Shown piece after piece: positions 20,235 through 30,538 of a stretch of 64,000 nt of DNA. The notes under the pieces are model-generated. The model saw only the letters and a program-made list of their open reading frames with translations, searched no databases and had not been told where the DNA came from. Source of the DNA: Styela clava (taxonomy: Eukaryota > Chordata > Ascidiacea > Stolidobranchia > Styelidae); the NCBI RefSeq assembly GCF_964204865.1, contig NC_135259.1, positions 18,548,974-18,612,973 on the forward strand. The letters run 5' to 3'. Position 1 is the first letter of the stretch; each line of letters begins with the position of its first letter. The translations under genes and the position numbers were made by a program.

Positions 20235-21026
20235 ATGGCTAAGGTGAAGATTGTTTCCATGAACGTAAATGGTCTACAACACCATAGATATGAGTTGGAC
20301 AAATTTATAGAAACGGATAAGCCGAATGTCCTTTGTATACAAGAGGCCCATAAGGTCGACAAGGCCCTCATGACCCAGTGGGCGAATGATAAAAAATATA
20401 ATATATATTATAATACTCTGGATAGGAATGAAGGTTTCCATACCTCTTACAGGCAAGGCACGTTGATAATGGTTAAAGTTTGTGATACCATATTGCCACC
20501 AACTTACACCACACATATCACACATCGGTGCGATAGTATAGAAATAGAAATGGACAAGCGGATGATCAAGATATTCAATGTTTACGCCCCGGCGAAAAAC
20601 GGCCCTCATAAAACGGAGTTCTACCAAAATCTCGCCAACATTCTAAGTAATTACTGCGAATCAAATTACTTAATAATAGTCGGAGATTTCAATGCCGTCC
20701 TGGACATTCGTGACGTCACAAATGCCAACAACTTCAAAATGCGACCCCCTGAGAAAATCTTCCGAAAATTCGTCCTACAGAACAATATATTCGATACCTA
20801 CCGTGCAAAATATCCAAACAAACAAATCTATACCTTCCACTTCAAATCGCAAGGACGGAGAATAGACCGGATATATAACTCGGCCAATGTAAATAGCATC
20901 ATTTCGGACATAACCCATATACCCAACACTGTTTCGGATCACATACTATGCCCACAAATTACACTAGAACAAACCAAAAAGGTTCGATGGGGCAAAGGAA
21001 CGTGGCGCAAACACCGCGCTATATAA
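20235..21026 (+). CDS. Retrotransposon ORF2, endonuclease part
   Basis: 263 residues ending at a premature TAA. This is an apurinic/apyrimidinic-type endonuclease, which nicks target DNA to prime reverse transcription. Expected active-site residues are in place: N10 (MNVNG), E37 (IQE), Y117-A-P, G150-D151-F-N153, R209-I-D211-R and S234-D235-H236. The domain is complete by about residue 240; the next ~20 residues begin the linker to the reverse transcriptase. The reading frame shifts near 21018, so in this copy the endonuclease is cut from the polymerase. Confidence 0.88.
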   Translation: MAKVKIVSMNVNGLQHHRYELDKFIETDKPNVLCIQEAHKVDKALMTQWANDKKYNIYYNTLDRNEGFHTSYRQGTLIMVKVCDTILPPTYTTHITHRCDSIEIEMDKRMIKIFNVYAPAKNGPHKTEFYQNLANILSNYCESNYLIIVGDFNAVLDIRDVTNANNFKMRPPEKIFRKFVLQNNIFDTYRAKYPNKQIYTFHFKSQGRRIDRIYNSANVNSIISDITHIPNTVSDHILCPQITLEQTKKVRWGKGTWRKHRAI

Positions 21027-21054
21027 GGACCCCACGTATATCACCATCATCTAA

Positions 21055-23715
21055 AATACATATAAAGACGCACTCACGGATATCGAAAACTTTGATTACT
21101 TGTCGGACTGTTGGGACTATGTGAAAAAGAGGGTTAAAAAACAAACCATTGCCTACTCGAAATTCCGGACACGTGACCACAATAATAGCTTAATGCAAAT
21201 TCGAAAAAGATATGATATACTAATCAATGAGGGGAAAGCGGAAAACATGATCGAAATCAAAAGGCTAAAATCGCAGATCGAGATAATTCAAGATGAACGA
21301 AACAAAAGGGACATACTAATGGCAAAAATGAAAAACCTTGAAGAAGGGGAAAGGCCCACCAAAACCTTTTATGAAAAAATCCGGCGCAGATCTAGGCAAA
21401 CAACAATAGAAGAGCTGGTGACAAATGACCAAAATGTAAAAACAAATCCCGGGGAGATCATATCAATAGTAGAAAGTTTCTATAAGAACCTATGGGGCAA
21501 AGAGAATATAACGCAAGAACAATACCAAAATCGTTATCTAAACTTAATGGGCTCTTCTAAAATTGCAGATGAGGATAATATCATACTAGAAAGCTATATC
21601 TCACAAGAAGAGGTATATAGGGCGATAAAATTTATGGGAAACGATAAATCCCCAGGATTTGATGGTCTATCCAAAGAATTCTACCTGACCTTCTGGAACT
21701 CTATTAAAAAGCAATTTACTCAACTTATGAATAACATATTATATTTCGGCCAAATACCAAAATCTGCTACCATAGCGAAAGTTAAATTAGTATACAAGAA
21801 GGGAGACAAAACAAATTTAAAAAATTGGAGGCCAATCACAACGCTCAATGCAGACTATAAAATCCTATCAAGAATCCTTGTTAAACAATTAGAACCAGTA
21901 CTAAACAAAATCATAAGTCCATCCCAGAAATGCGCACTCAAGCAAAGATGTATGGAAGATGTTCATTATAACATAGACGCTATAATTAGACACTGCAAAA
22001 TGAAAAATATCCCCGGTTCACTAATAATAATAGACAATCTTAAAGCTTTTGATAGAGTGAATCATGACTTCTTATTTAAAATTTTACATCAAATTGGACT
22101 TGGAAATAGAATTTCAAAAGCAATTAAAAGCATGTATTACGGAATTAAAAGTCAGGTAGATGTAAACGGTAGACTCACGCAGGAAATCGATATAGGGCAA
22201 GGAATTAGGCAAGGATGCCCGTTAAGTATGCTTCTCTACGCCATCAATATAGAGCCCCTAGCAAGATCGGTACAATTAAATGCCAATATACATGGTATCC
22301 AACTGGGGAGATACGAGCATAAACTCGATCAGTTTGCTGATGATATCACGTTCGCAGTTAGAGATCAATTATCTATTACAGAAATCTTTCACGAGCTAGA
22401 CAATTTCCATTTAGCAACAGGACAAAAAATAAATAAAGATAAGACCGAAATTCTCTGTATTACAAAAGAATCGCATAATTTAGTGAACAATTCGCCACAT
22501 GGGAACTACATAAAACAAAACACCATAATACTTGGAATACAATTTGGAAATATGGACTTAAACAATATGTGGCAGGCAATCGAAAATAAGATGATACGAA
22601 CCCTAAATTACGTTAAGCTGCGAAAACTCACCTGGTATGGTAAACTGATATCAATCAACTCCATGATTATGTCTGTCATAATCTTCCATACGAGAGTAAA
22701 GAGAATCCCGAAAACGTATATAAAGAAAATCGAGAGTGCGCTGTTTAAGTTCCTCTGGCACCCGCAAAAGATAGAGGCCATTAGCAGAAAATCGCTACAA
22801 AGAATGTGGAACGATGGTGGGATCAATATGATTGATGTTGATGCAAAAATAAAGGCATGTGCAGTGGAAAAAATGAGATACATCGTGGGTAACGAACCCC
22901 TAACTCAATTTTGGCAAATAGAGGCATTATACTCTTTGGGATCCAGAGTCAAGCAAATTAACAAGGATAGATACACCAACGCAATGCCCCACAGCAATAC
23001 TATTCCGGAGCAATGGGCATACATCCTCGACATCTATAAAGAATTGAATTTCTCGCAATCCACCTGGGAGGTTGCAAGACATAAAGACCTGTACATGAAA
23101 TTGAAGAACAACAGGACAGCCAAAGAAAAACAACAGCTGCTGAATGTGAATTGGGAAGAAGCTCACCTATTTAACCATGATTATAAAAATAAGTTTACTA
23201 ACGCGGAACGAATAATCTCGTATCGCATTATAAGAGAGGGGTACATATTCGGCGATCGCTTGAGGGGAATGTCCCTCAGGTATGATGCTCTCGGAAACTT
23301 AAAAATATTAGGCTGCAAATTTTGCAAAGGGCCTGTAGACAATACAGGACATATAATTATAAACTGTAAATCAACGAGGAAATATGCAGTAAAACTTTTA
23401 AAAATTCTTAACAGCGTACTAAGCAACTCCATCAAAATAACTCCGAAGGAAATATTCTACAATAGTTACAGGGGGCATAACCGAATAGTAGTCACCAAAT
23501 GTTATGTAATATGGAAAAAGAACTTAATTGGCACCAAAATAAGACTGGATATCCAAAATAAATATTTGACCCCTATGGACGATGATATAATTTCAAAAAC
23601 AATATCTCACTTTACGCAATTTTTAAACACAATGGAGAACACTTTTACTAACCTTATTTTTCTCGGAATAGTAAATAACTGGAAGGAGATCCTAAATGGA
23701 TATTCAGCTACATAA
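21055..23715 (+). CDS. Retrotransposon ORF2, reverse transcriptase part (no proper start)
   Basis: Open from 21055 to TAA at 23713. Residues below are numbered from the TTG at 21100, a convenience and not a real start. Reverse transcriptase motifs in order: NWRP at 242-245; motif A catalytic D312 followed by AFDRVNH; motif B with RQGCPL at 370-375; motif C F412-A-D414-D415; then a KINKDKTE motif. A C-terminal zinc knuckle C739-x2-C742-x8-H751-x4-C756 is typical of L1-type ORF2. The reaction is target-primed reverse transcription of element RNA. All catalytic residues are retained; only the link to the endonuclease is lost. No RNase H domain was noticed. Confidence 0.88.
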   Translation, partial: NTYKDALTDIENFDYLSDCWDYVKKRVKKQTIAYSKFRTRDHNNSLMQIRKRYDILINEGKAENMIEIKRLKSQIEIIQDERNKRDILMAKMKNLEEGERPTKTFYEKIRRRSRQTTIEELVTNDQNVKTNPGEIISIVESFYKNLWGKENITQEQYQNRYLNLMGSSKIADEDNIILESYISQEEVYRAIKFMGNDKSPGFDGLSKEFYLTFWNSIKKQFTQLMNNILYFGQIPKSATIAKVKLVYKKGDKTNLKNWRPITTLNADYKILSRILVKQLEPVLNKIISPSQKCALKQRCMEDVHYNIDAIIRHCKMKNIPGSLIIIDNLKAFDRVNHDFLFKILHQIGLGNRISKAIKSMYYGIKSQVDVNGRLTQEIDIGQGIRQGCPLSMLLYAINIEPLARSVQLNANIHGIQLGRYEHKLDQFADDITFAVRDQLSITEIFHELDNFHLATGQKINKDKTEILCITKESHNLVNNSPHGNYIKQNTIILGIQFGNMDLNNMWQAIENKMIRTLNYVKLRKLTWYGKLISINSMIMSVIIFHTRVKRIPKTYIKKIESALFKFLWHPQKIEAISRKSLQRMWNDGGINMIDVDAKIKACAVEKMRYIVGNEPLTQFWQIEALYSLGSRVKQINKDRYTNAMPHSNTIPEQWAYILDIYKELNFSQSTWEVARHKDLYMKLKNNRTAKEKQQLLNVNWEEAHLFNHDYKNKFTNAERIISYRIIREGYIFGDRLRGMSLRYDALGNLKILGCKFCKGPVDNTGHIIINCKSTRKYAVKLLKILNSVLSNSIKITPKEIFYNSYRGHNRIVVTKCYVIWKKNLIGTKIRLDIQNKYLTPMDDDIISKTISHFTQFLNTMENTFTNLIFLGIVNNWKEILNGYSAT

Positions 23716-23875
23716 CGCAATCCACCATAAACAAAAGCATATCTGCCCAAGTGGACTCTGCAATTTTATCCATTTTTTATGTCGGAAATACCATCACATA
23801 TTAAGCGGACGTGATGAATCAGAAGCTTCACGGTGGATGTCATGCTGTGTGCGTGTTAAGCGTCACGCAGTATGT

Positions 23876-24020
23876 ACGGAAGCCGGGGGGCGGAAGTTGA
23901 GCTATGCTATGCATGGTGCAGACGGAAGCCCTGGGCGAAAGTTATGCTGTGACATACAGTGTATACCGAACCCCGGGGTGGAAGTTTGTGCTGTGCAATG
24001 GCGCGGCAGATACTGAAGCC
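23876..24020 (+). repeat. Imperfect 43-47-bp repeats in the element 3' region
   Basis: Repeat starts at 23876, 23922, 23965 and 24012 (acggaagcc, acggaagcc, accgaacccc, actgaagcc), the first three followed by a G-rich gg-cg/tgg-aag motif and a tgctgtg-like stretch. Structured 3' repeats could be the part of the RNA the reverse transcriptase recognises. Confidence 0.65.
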
Positions 24021-24022
24021 TC

Positions 24023-24063
24023 CATAAGCTTATGACTGCTGCTTATGCAGTGGCATGCTTATG
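24023..24063 (+). other. Nested hairpin in the element 3' region
   Basis: CATAAGC (24023-24029) pairs with GCTTATG (24057-24063), and inside it ACTGC (24035-24039) pairs with GCAGT (24047-24051) around a 7-base loop. A possible 3' recognition structure. Confidence 0.6.
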
Positions 24064-24153
24064 AAGCGTTATACCGATAGGACACGGATATGACGTGGCA
24101 TTAGACACTGATCTGTGCCTTGGAAAATTCTGATCCGCATAACTCATTGTCTA

Positions 24154-24163
24154 GGTCTGGGAA
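24154..24163 (+). pseudogene. tRNA-Glu-TTC 3' remnant after retrotransposon
   Basis: The last 10 bases of the same Glu gene (end of the T stem, acceptor 3' strand, discriminator), followed by the normal TTTT and spacer. Confidence 0.85.
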
Positions 24164-24479
24164 ACTTTTCTTCAAACAAAGATCAGGTAGGTCAGTTTTA
24201 GTTTTAAAACGTCAGAAAGATAATGGTGAAGCTTTACTCTTTAGGCTGTATTTCTCGAGTGACTAAAGAATATATTACCTTAACAAAAACTTTCCAGAAT
24301 GTGATTAGTGGGGTTTAACCTGATAATTTATCGATTTAACTGTTGTAGTTGTTAAGGAGGATGATCGTAAAGATGCATGCAAATATGGGAATGTCACGAG
24401 TACAATAATATAACAGCACAACACTTTCACCTAACTTCAAGCCCGTGTCATTCTTTGAGATTAACGGTTAATAAGACAC

Positions 24480-24553
24480 TGGCCAGTACGGGGATCGAAC
24501 CCGCGACATTCGCGTTATTAGCACGACGCTCTAACCAACTGAGCTAACCGGCC
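24480..24553 (-). tRNA. tRNA-Ile-AAT
   Basis: Consensus copy, first intact gene after the retrotransposon. Confidence 0.95.
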
Positions 24554-25000
24554 ATATGTTCTATTGAATATACTCAGCCAATTTCATTAAGACTCTTACA
24601 GTAATTGTCTTCAAAAAGGAAGTTGTGAAATGTTATTTTTTTACCTAAGAAAGTACTTTTCTCACACGAGTCAAAAGCGCTGATAGGAAAGTACTGAATT
24701 CGCCGTTGGGCTATTCCTTGTGGAAAAGTGGAATTCGTCTAAGCATATAGAGTGAGGGAGAAGTTTTTCATTTGATATTTTAGTCACCATGGATTAATTG
24801 TGTGAAGAAACAGTAGAGGAACGAGATAGCATCTTTCAGTTACGAAGTACTAAATTCTGTCAGCGACATTTGTTTTTGTAGTATCTGTTTGACTCTAGGA
24901 AACAGAAATTAAAGATAGACTTGCTATTCCTTAATATTAAATGGATTTCATCCGAGGGAACACACAGATAGAAAGGATTCATTTTTTAAATAATAGACAG

Positions 25001-25092
25001 CGTCCCTGGGTGGGCTTGAACCACCAACCTTTCGGTACCCATCAGTATAAGAGGTAACAGCCGAATGCGCTGACCGATTGCGCCACAGAGAC
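25001..25092 (-). tRNA. tRNA-Asn-GTT with intron, variant
   Basis: G26A between the D and anticodon stems; likely tolerated. Confidence 0.9.
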
Positions 25093-25317
25093 CGACACGG
25101 ACTACGGTTTGTTAATTTGTTTTTATAAAAGATTCGAAATGTCCAATATTTTTTGGTAATCTGCATTAAATTACATTGGTTTTAAATGATTTTCTAAACA
25201 CAACAAAACACATAATTTATAAATTTAAGAAAGAATTACATGAAGTATTTAAAATACTGACCTCGAAGACAGCATGGATATTAGTTCAGTGGAGAGAGTA
25301 GGTCATTTCTGCCGATA

Positions 25318-25389
25318 TCCCAGATGAACTAGGCGTTAGGATTTCAGGCTCTCACCCATGCGGCCCGGGTTCTATTCCCGGTCTGGGAA
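25318..25389 (+). pseudogene. Glu-like tRNA, CTC anticodon (degenerate)
   Basis: Reference form. Confidence 0.8.
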
Positions 25390-25745
25390 ACTCTTTATAC
25401 CAAATATTTTAAATTTTTGATTTCTTTCAGAAGGATCATTAGTGAGGTTTTATATGTCAAATCATTGATTGTTACAGTTGTAAAAGCGACAGTGACTGGG
25501 TAGGTTGTTCGTGAAGAACCATGTGTCCATTACAGTGTCAGCCTTATAATAAATTAATTTTGGATTGGAATAGTTTTTCAGTGATATTTCCAACATAAAA
25601 CAAAGATATCAGCTGTATACAGAAGACAGAAGTACATGAAGTATTTCAAATACTGACGAAGAAAACTACGCGGATATTACTTCAGTAGCGCTACATTGAG
25701 GTAACACCAATTTATTAGATAATACTTCTGCCAAAGTAATCGTAT

Positions 25746-25817
25746 TCCCAGATGGTCTAGGGGTTAGGATTCCTGGCTTTCACCCAGGCGGCCCGGGTTC
25801 GATTCCCGGTCTGGGAA
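25746..25817 (+). tRNA. tRNA-Glu-TTC
   Basis: Consensus copy. Confidence 0.95.
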
Positions 25818-26134
25818 ACTTTTCTTCAAACAAAAATCAGGTAGGTCAGTTTTAGTTTTGAAACGTCAGAAAGATGATGGTGAAGCTTTACTCTTTAGGC
25901 TGTATTTCTCGAGTGACTAAAGAATATATTACCTTAACAAAAACTTTCCAGAATGTGATTAGTGGGGTTTAACCTGATAATTTATCGATTTAACTGTTGT
26001 AGTTGTTAAGGAGGATGATCGTAAAGATGCATGCAAATATGGGAATGTCACGAGTACAATAATATAACAGCACAACACTTTCACCTAACTTCAAGTCAGG
26101 TGTCATTCTTTGAGATTAACGGTTAATAAGACAC

Positions 26135-26207
26135 TGGCCAGTACGGGGATCCAACCCGCGACATTCGCGTTATTAGCACGACGCTCTAACCAACTGAGCT
26201 AACGGCC
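26135..26207 (-). pseudogene. tRNA-Ile-AAT, damaged
   Basis: One base is missing from the acceptor 5' strand and C56 is G, disrupting the acceptor stem and B box. Confidence 0.72.
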
Positions 26208-26653
26208 ATATGTTCTATTGAATATACTCAGCCAATTTCATTAAGACTCTTACAGTAATTGTCTTCAAAAAGGAAGTTGTGAAATGTTATTTTTTTAACT
26301 AAGAAAGTACTTTTCTCACACGAGTCAAAAGCGCTGATAGGAAAGTACTAAAATCGCCGTTGGGCTATTCCTTGTGGAAAAGTGGAATTCGTCTAAGCAT
26401 ATAGAGTGAGGGAGAAGTTTTTCATTTGATATTTTAGTCACCATGGATCAATTGTGTGAAGAAACAGTAGAGGAACGAGATAGCATCTTTCAGTTACGAA
26501 GTATTAAATTCTGTCAGCGACATTTGTTTTTTTATATCTGTTTGACTCTAGGAAACAGAAATTAGAGATAGACTTGCTATTCCTTAATATTAAATGGATT
26601 TCATCCGAGGGAACACACAGATAGAAAGGATTCATTTTTTAAATAATAGACAG

Positions 26654-26745
26654 CGTCCCTGGGTGGGCTTGAACCACCAACCTTTCGGTACCCATCAGTA
26701 TAAGAGGTAACAGCCGAACGCGCTGACCGATTGCGCCACAGAGAC
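26654..26745 (-). tRNA. tRNA-Asn-GTT with intron
   Basis: Consensus gene within a decayed neighbourhood. Confidence 0.9.
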
Positions 26746-26970
26746 CGACAGGGACTATGGTTTGTTAATTTGTTTTTATAAAAGATTCGAAATGTCCAAT
26801 ATTTTTTGGTAATCTGAATTAAATTAGATTGGTTTTAAATGATTTTCTCAACACAACAAAACACATAATTTATAAATTTAAGAAAGAATTACATGAAGTA
26901 TTTAAAATACTGACCTCGAAGACAGCATGGATATTAGTTCAGTGGAGAGAGTAGGTCATTTCTGCCGATA

Positions 26971-27042
26971 TCCCAGATGGACTAGGCGTTAGGATTTAAG
27001 GCTCTCACCCATGCGGCCCGGGTTCTATTCCCGGTCTGGGAA
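26971..27042 (+). pseudogene. Glu-like tRNA, CTC anticodon (degenerate)
   Basis: Further changes in the D stem (gatggact, which restores the Glu-TTC base there) and anticodon stem (atttaagg). Confidence 0.78.
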
Positions 27043-27398
27043 ACTCTTTATACCAAATATTTTAAATTTTTGATTTCTTTCAGAGGGATCATTAGTGAGG
27101 TTTTATATGTCAAATCATTGATTGTTACAGTTGTAAAAGCGACAGTAACTGGGTAGGTTGTTCGTGAAGAACCATGTGGCCATTACAGTGTCAGCCTTAT
27201 AATAAATTAATTTTGGATAGGAATAGTTTTTCAGTGATATTTCCAACATAAAACAAAGACATCAGCTGTATATAGAAGACAGAAGTACATGAAGTATTTC
27301 AAATACTGACGAAGAAAACTACGCGGATATTACTTCAGTAGCGCTACATTGAGGTAACACCAATTTATTAGATAATACTTCTGCCAAAGTAATCGTAT

Positions 27399-27470
27399 TC
27401 CCAGATGGTCTAGGGGTTAGGATTCCTGGCTTTCACCCAGGCGGCCCGGGTTCGATTCCCGGTCTGGGAA
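27399..27470 (+). tRNA. tRNA-Glu-TTC
   Basis: Consensus copy. Confidence 0.95.
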
Positions 27471-27787
27471 ACTTTTCTTCAAACAAAGATCAGGTAGGTC
27501 AGTTTTAGTTTTGAAACGTCAGAAAGATAATGGTGAAGCTTTACTCTTTAGGCTGTATTTCTCGAGTGACTAAAGAATATATTACCTTAACAAAAACTTT
27601 CCAGAATGTGATTAGTGGGGATTAACCTGATAATTTATCGATTTAACTGTTGTAGTTGTTAAGAAGGATGATGGTAAAGATGCATGCAAATATGGGAATG
27701 TCACGAGTACAATAATATAACAGCACAACACTGTCACCTAACTTCAAGTCACGTGTCATTCTTTGAGATTAACGGTTAAACAGACAC

Positions 27788-27861
27788 TGGCCAGTATGGG
27801 GATCGAACCCGCGACATTCGCGTTATTAGCACGACGCTCTAACCAACTGAGCTGAGCGGCC
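27788..27861 (-). pseudogene. tRNA-Ile-AAT, damaged
   Basis: Three changes: G6C (acceptor), T8C (invariant U8) and G64A (T stem). Confidence 0.7.
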
Positions 27862-28308
27862 ATATGTTCTATTGAATATACTCAGCCAATTTCATTATGA
27901 CTCTTAGAGTAATTGTCTTCAAAAAGGAAGTTGTTAAATTTTATTTTTTTAACTAAGAAAGTACTTATCTCACACGAGTCAAAAGCGCTGATAGGAAAGG
28001 ACTAAAATCGCCGTTGGGCTATTCCTTATGGAAAAGTGGAATTCGTCTAAGCATATAGAGTGAGGGAGAAGTTTTTCATTTGATATTTTAGTCACCATCG
28101 ATTAATTGTGTGAAGAAACAGTAGAGGAACGAGACAGCATCTTTCAGTTACGAAGTACTAAATTCTGTCAGCGACATTTGCCTTTGTAGTATCTGTTTGA
28201 CTCTAGGAAACAGAAATTAAAGATAGGCTTGCTATTCCTTAATATTAAATGGATTTCATCCAAGGGAACACACAGATAGAATGGATTCATTTTTTAAATA
28301 ATAGACAG

Positions 28309-28400
28309 CGTCCCTGGGTGGGCTTGAACCACCAACCTTTCGGTACCCATCAGTATAAGAGGTAACAGCCGAACGCGCCGACCGATTGCGCCACAGAGAC
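28309..28400 (-). tRNA. tRNA-Asn-GTT with intron, variant
   Basis: A21G in the D loop. Confidence 0.83.
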
Positions 28401-28625
28401 CGACACGGACTATGGTTTGTTAATTTGTTTTTATAAAAGATTCGAAATGTCCAATATTTTTTGGTAATCTGCATTAAATTACATTGGTTTTAAATGATTT
28501 TCTCAACACAACAAAACACATAATTTATACATTTAAGAAAGAATTACATGAAGTATTTAAAATACTGACCTCGAAGACAGCATGGATATTAGTTCAGTGG
28601 AGAGAGTAGGTCATTTCTGCCGATA

Positions 28626-28696
28626 TCCCAGATGGACTAGGCGTTACGATTTCAGGCTCTCACCCATGCGGACGGGTTCTATTACCGGCCTGGGAA
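28626..28696 (+). pseudogene. Glu-like tRNA, CTC anticodon (degenerate, deleted base)
   Basis: 71 bases; a T-stem base is lost (gcggacggg) and several others changed. The most decayed copy of this type. Confidence 0.78.
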
Positions 28697-29052
28697 ACTC
28701 TTTATACCAAATATTTTAAATTTTTGATTTCTTTCAGAAGGATCATTAGTGAGGTTTTATATGTCAAATCATTGATTGTTACAGTTGTATAAGCGACAGT
28801 GACTGGGTAGGTTGTTCGTGAAGAACCATGTGGCCATTACAGTGTCAGCTTTATAATAAATTAATTTAGGATAGGAATAGTTTTTCAGTGATATTTCCAA
28901 CATAAAACAAAGACATCAGCTGTATACAGAAAACAGAAGTACATGAAGTATTTCAAATACTGGCGAAGAAAACTACTCGGATATTACTTCAGTAGCGCTA
29001 CATTGAGGTAACACCACTTTATTAGATAATACTTCTGCCAAAGTAATCGTAT

Positions 29053-29124
29053 TCCCAGATGATCTAGGGGTTAGGATTCCTGGCTTTCACCCAGGCGGCC
29101 CGGGTTCGATTTCCGGTCTGGGAA
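29053..29124 (+). tRNA. tRNA-Glu-TTC, damaged variant
   Basis: G10A and C61T weaken the D and T stems, and the downstream T4 is lost (ggaactattc). Confidence 0.65.
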
Positions 29125-29440
29125 CTATTCTTCAAGCAAAGGTCAGGTCAGTTTTAGTTTTGAAACGTCAAAAAAAAAGATAATGGTGAAGCTTTACACT
29201 TTAGGCTGTATTTCTAGAGTGACTAAAGAATATATTACCTTAACAAAAACTTTCCACAATGTTATTAATGGGGTTTAACCTGATAATTTATCGATTTAAC
29301 TGTTGTAGTTGTTAAGGAGGATGATCATAAAGATGCATGCAACCATGGCAATGTCATGAGTACAATAATATAACAGCACAACACTTTCACCTAACTTCAA
29401 GTCACGTGTCATTCTTTGAGATTAACGGTTAAAAAGACAC

Positions 29441-29514
29441 TGTCCAGTACGGGGATCGAAGCCGCGACATTCGCGTTATTAGCACGACGCCCTAACCAAC
29501 TGAGCTAACCGGCC
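29441..29514 (-). pseudogene. tRNA-Ile-AAT, damaged
   Basis: C71A in the acceptor, G53C in the T stem and A23G in the D stem. Confidence 0.7.
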
Positions 29515-29894
29515 ATATGTCCTATTGAATATACTCAGCCAATTTCATTAAGACTCTTACAGTAATTGTCTTCAAAAAGGAAGTTGTGAAATGTTATTTT
29601 TTTAACTAAGAAAGTACTTTTCTCACACGAGTCAAAAGCGCTGATAGGAAAGTACTAAAATCTCCGTTGGGCTATTCCTTATGGAAAAGTGGAATTCGTC
29701 TAAGCATATAGAGTGAGGGAGAAGTTTTTTATTTGATATTTTAGTCACCATCGATTAATTGTGTGAAGAAACAGTGGAGGAACGAGATAGCATCTTTCAG
29801 TTACGAAATACAAAATTCTGTCAGCGACATTTTGTTTTTTGGAGTATCTGTTTGACTCTAGGAAACAGAAATTAAAGATAGACTTGCTATTACT

Positions 29895-29942
29895 TAACAT
29901 TTATAAATTTTTGACGGGGGGATCGAACGGGGATCGGGGAAC
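29895..29942. other. Rearrangement scar with repeated GGATCG motifs
   Basis: The unit ends where Asn should begin and runs into a G-rich patch with several partial copies of the Ile T-arm motif (ggggatcgaac-like), then a truncated Ile gene. Asn, Glu-CTC-like and Glu-TTC are missing here. Confidence 0.75.
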
Positions 29943-29999
29943 GAACCCGCGACATTCGCGTTATTAGCACGACGCTCTAACCAACTGAGCTAACCGGCC
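29943..29999 (-). pseudogene. tRNA-Ile-AAT, 3' end lost
   Basis: The 5' part through the start of the T arm is intact, including the AAT anticodon; the acceptor 3' strand is replaced by a rearrangement scar. Confidence 0.8.
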
Positions 30000-30446
30000 A
30001 TATGTTCTATTGAATATACTCAGCCAATTTCATTAAGACTCTTACAGTAATTGTCTTCAAAAAGGAAGTTGTTAAATTTTATTTTTTTAACTAAGAAAGT
30101 ACTTATCTCACACGAGTCAAAAGCGCTGATAGGAAAGTACTAAAATCGCCGTTGGGCTATTCCTTATGGAAAAGTGGAATTCGTCTAAGCATATAGAGTG
30201 AGGGAGAAGTTTTTCAATTGATATTTTAGTCACCATCGATTAATTGTGTGAAGAAACAGTAGAGGAACGAGATAGCATCTTTCAGTTACGAAGTACTAAA
30301 TTCTGTCAGCGACATTTGTTTTTGTAGTATCTGTTTGTCTCTAGGAAACAGAAATTAAAGATAGACTTGCTATTCCTTAATATTAAATGGATTTCATCCG
30401 AGGGAACACACAGATAGAAAGGATTCATTTTTTAAATAATAGACAG

Positions 30447-30538
30447 CGTCCCTGGGTGGGCTTGAACCACCAACCTTTCGGTACCCATCGGTATAAGAGG
30501 TAACAGCCGAACGCGCTGACCGATTGCGCCACAGAGAC
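30447..30538 (-). tRNA. tRNA-Asn-GTT with variant intron
   Basis: Consensus exons; intron change (plus-strand catcggta). Confidence 0.9.

Larger units (their letters stand above)
20235..23715 (+). pseudogene. Retrotransposon ORF2 (EN-RT), broken in the linker
   Basis: The undamaged gene would be about 1160 codons. Two lesions sit within about 40 bp: a frame change near 21018-21026 and, in the downstream frame, an in-frame TAA at 21052-21054. Homology continues across both, so they are recent inactivating lesions and not domain loss. Everything on either side is open. Confidence 0.88.
18590..24153 (+). mobile_element. Non-LTR retrotransposon (L1/Tx1-like) inside tRNA-Glu
   Basis: 5564 bp between the two halves of a tRNA-Glu gene. 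Order: short tRNA-like leader, ORF1 with two CCHC knuckles, 128-bp gap, ORF2 (APE-type endonuclease, reverse transcriptase, C-terminal CCHC), 438-bp 3' region without poly(A). This is the architecture of L1/Tx1-type elements, a group in which some lineages target RNA genes. The target lost 32 bp and no target-site duplication is visible. ORF2 is broken, so this copy should be immobile. Clade placement rests on motifs only. Confidence 0.9.
23716..24153 (+). other. Retrotransposon 3' region
   Basis: 438 bp after ORF2, more GC-rich than the array. It holds three to four imperfect 43-47-bp repeats, a nested hairpin, and ends in tgtctag with no poly(A) or A-rich tail. A 106-codon frame across it is not credible. 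Confidence 0.75.

Noticed and set aside
18696-23435. Antisense frames inside ORF1 and ORF2
   Set aside because: Shadows of real coding sequence on the opposite strand.
23696-24016. 106-codon frame after ORF2
   Set aside because: Overlaps the ORF2 end and runs through the repeat-rich 3' region; Cys/Arg-rich translation with no recognisable domain.
18590-24153. LTR retrotransposon or retrovirus-like element
   Set aside because: No terminal repeats, no protease, integrase or RNase H; APE endonuclease before the reverse transcriptase identifies a non-LTR element.
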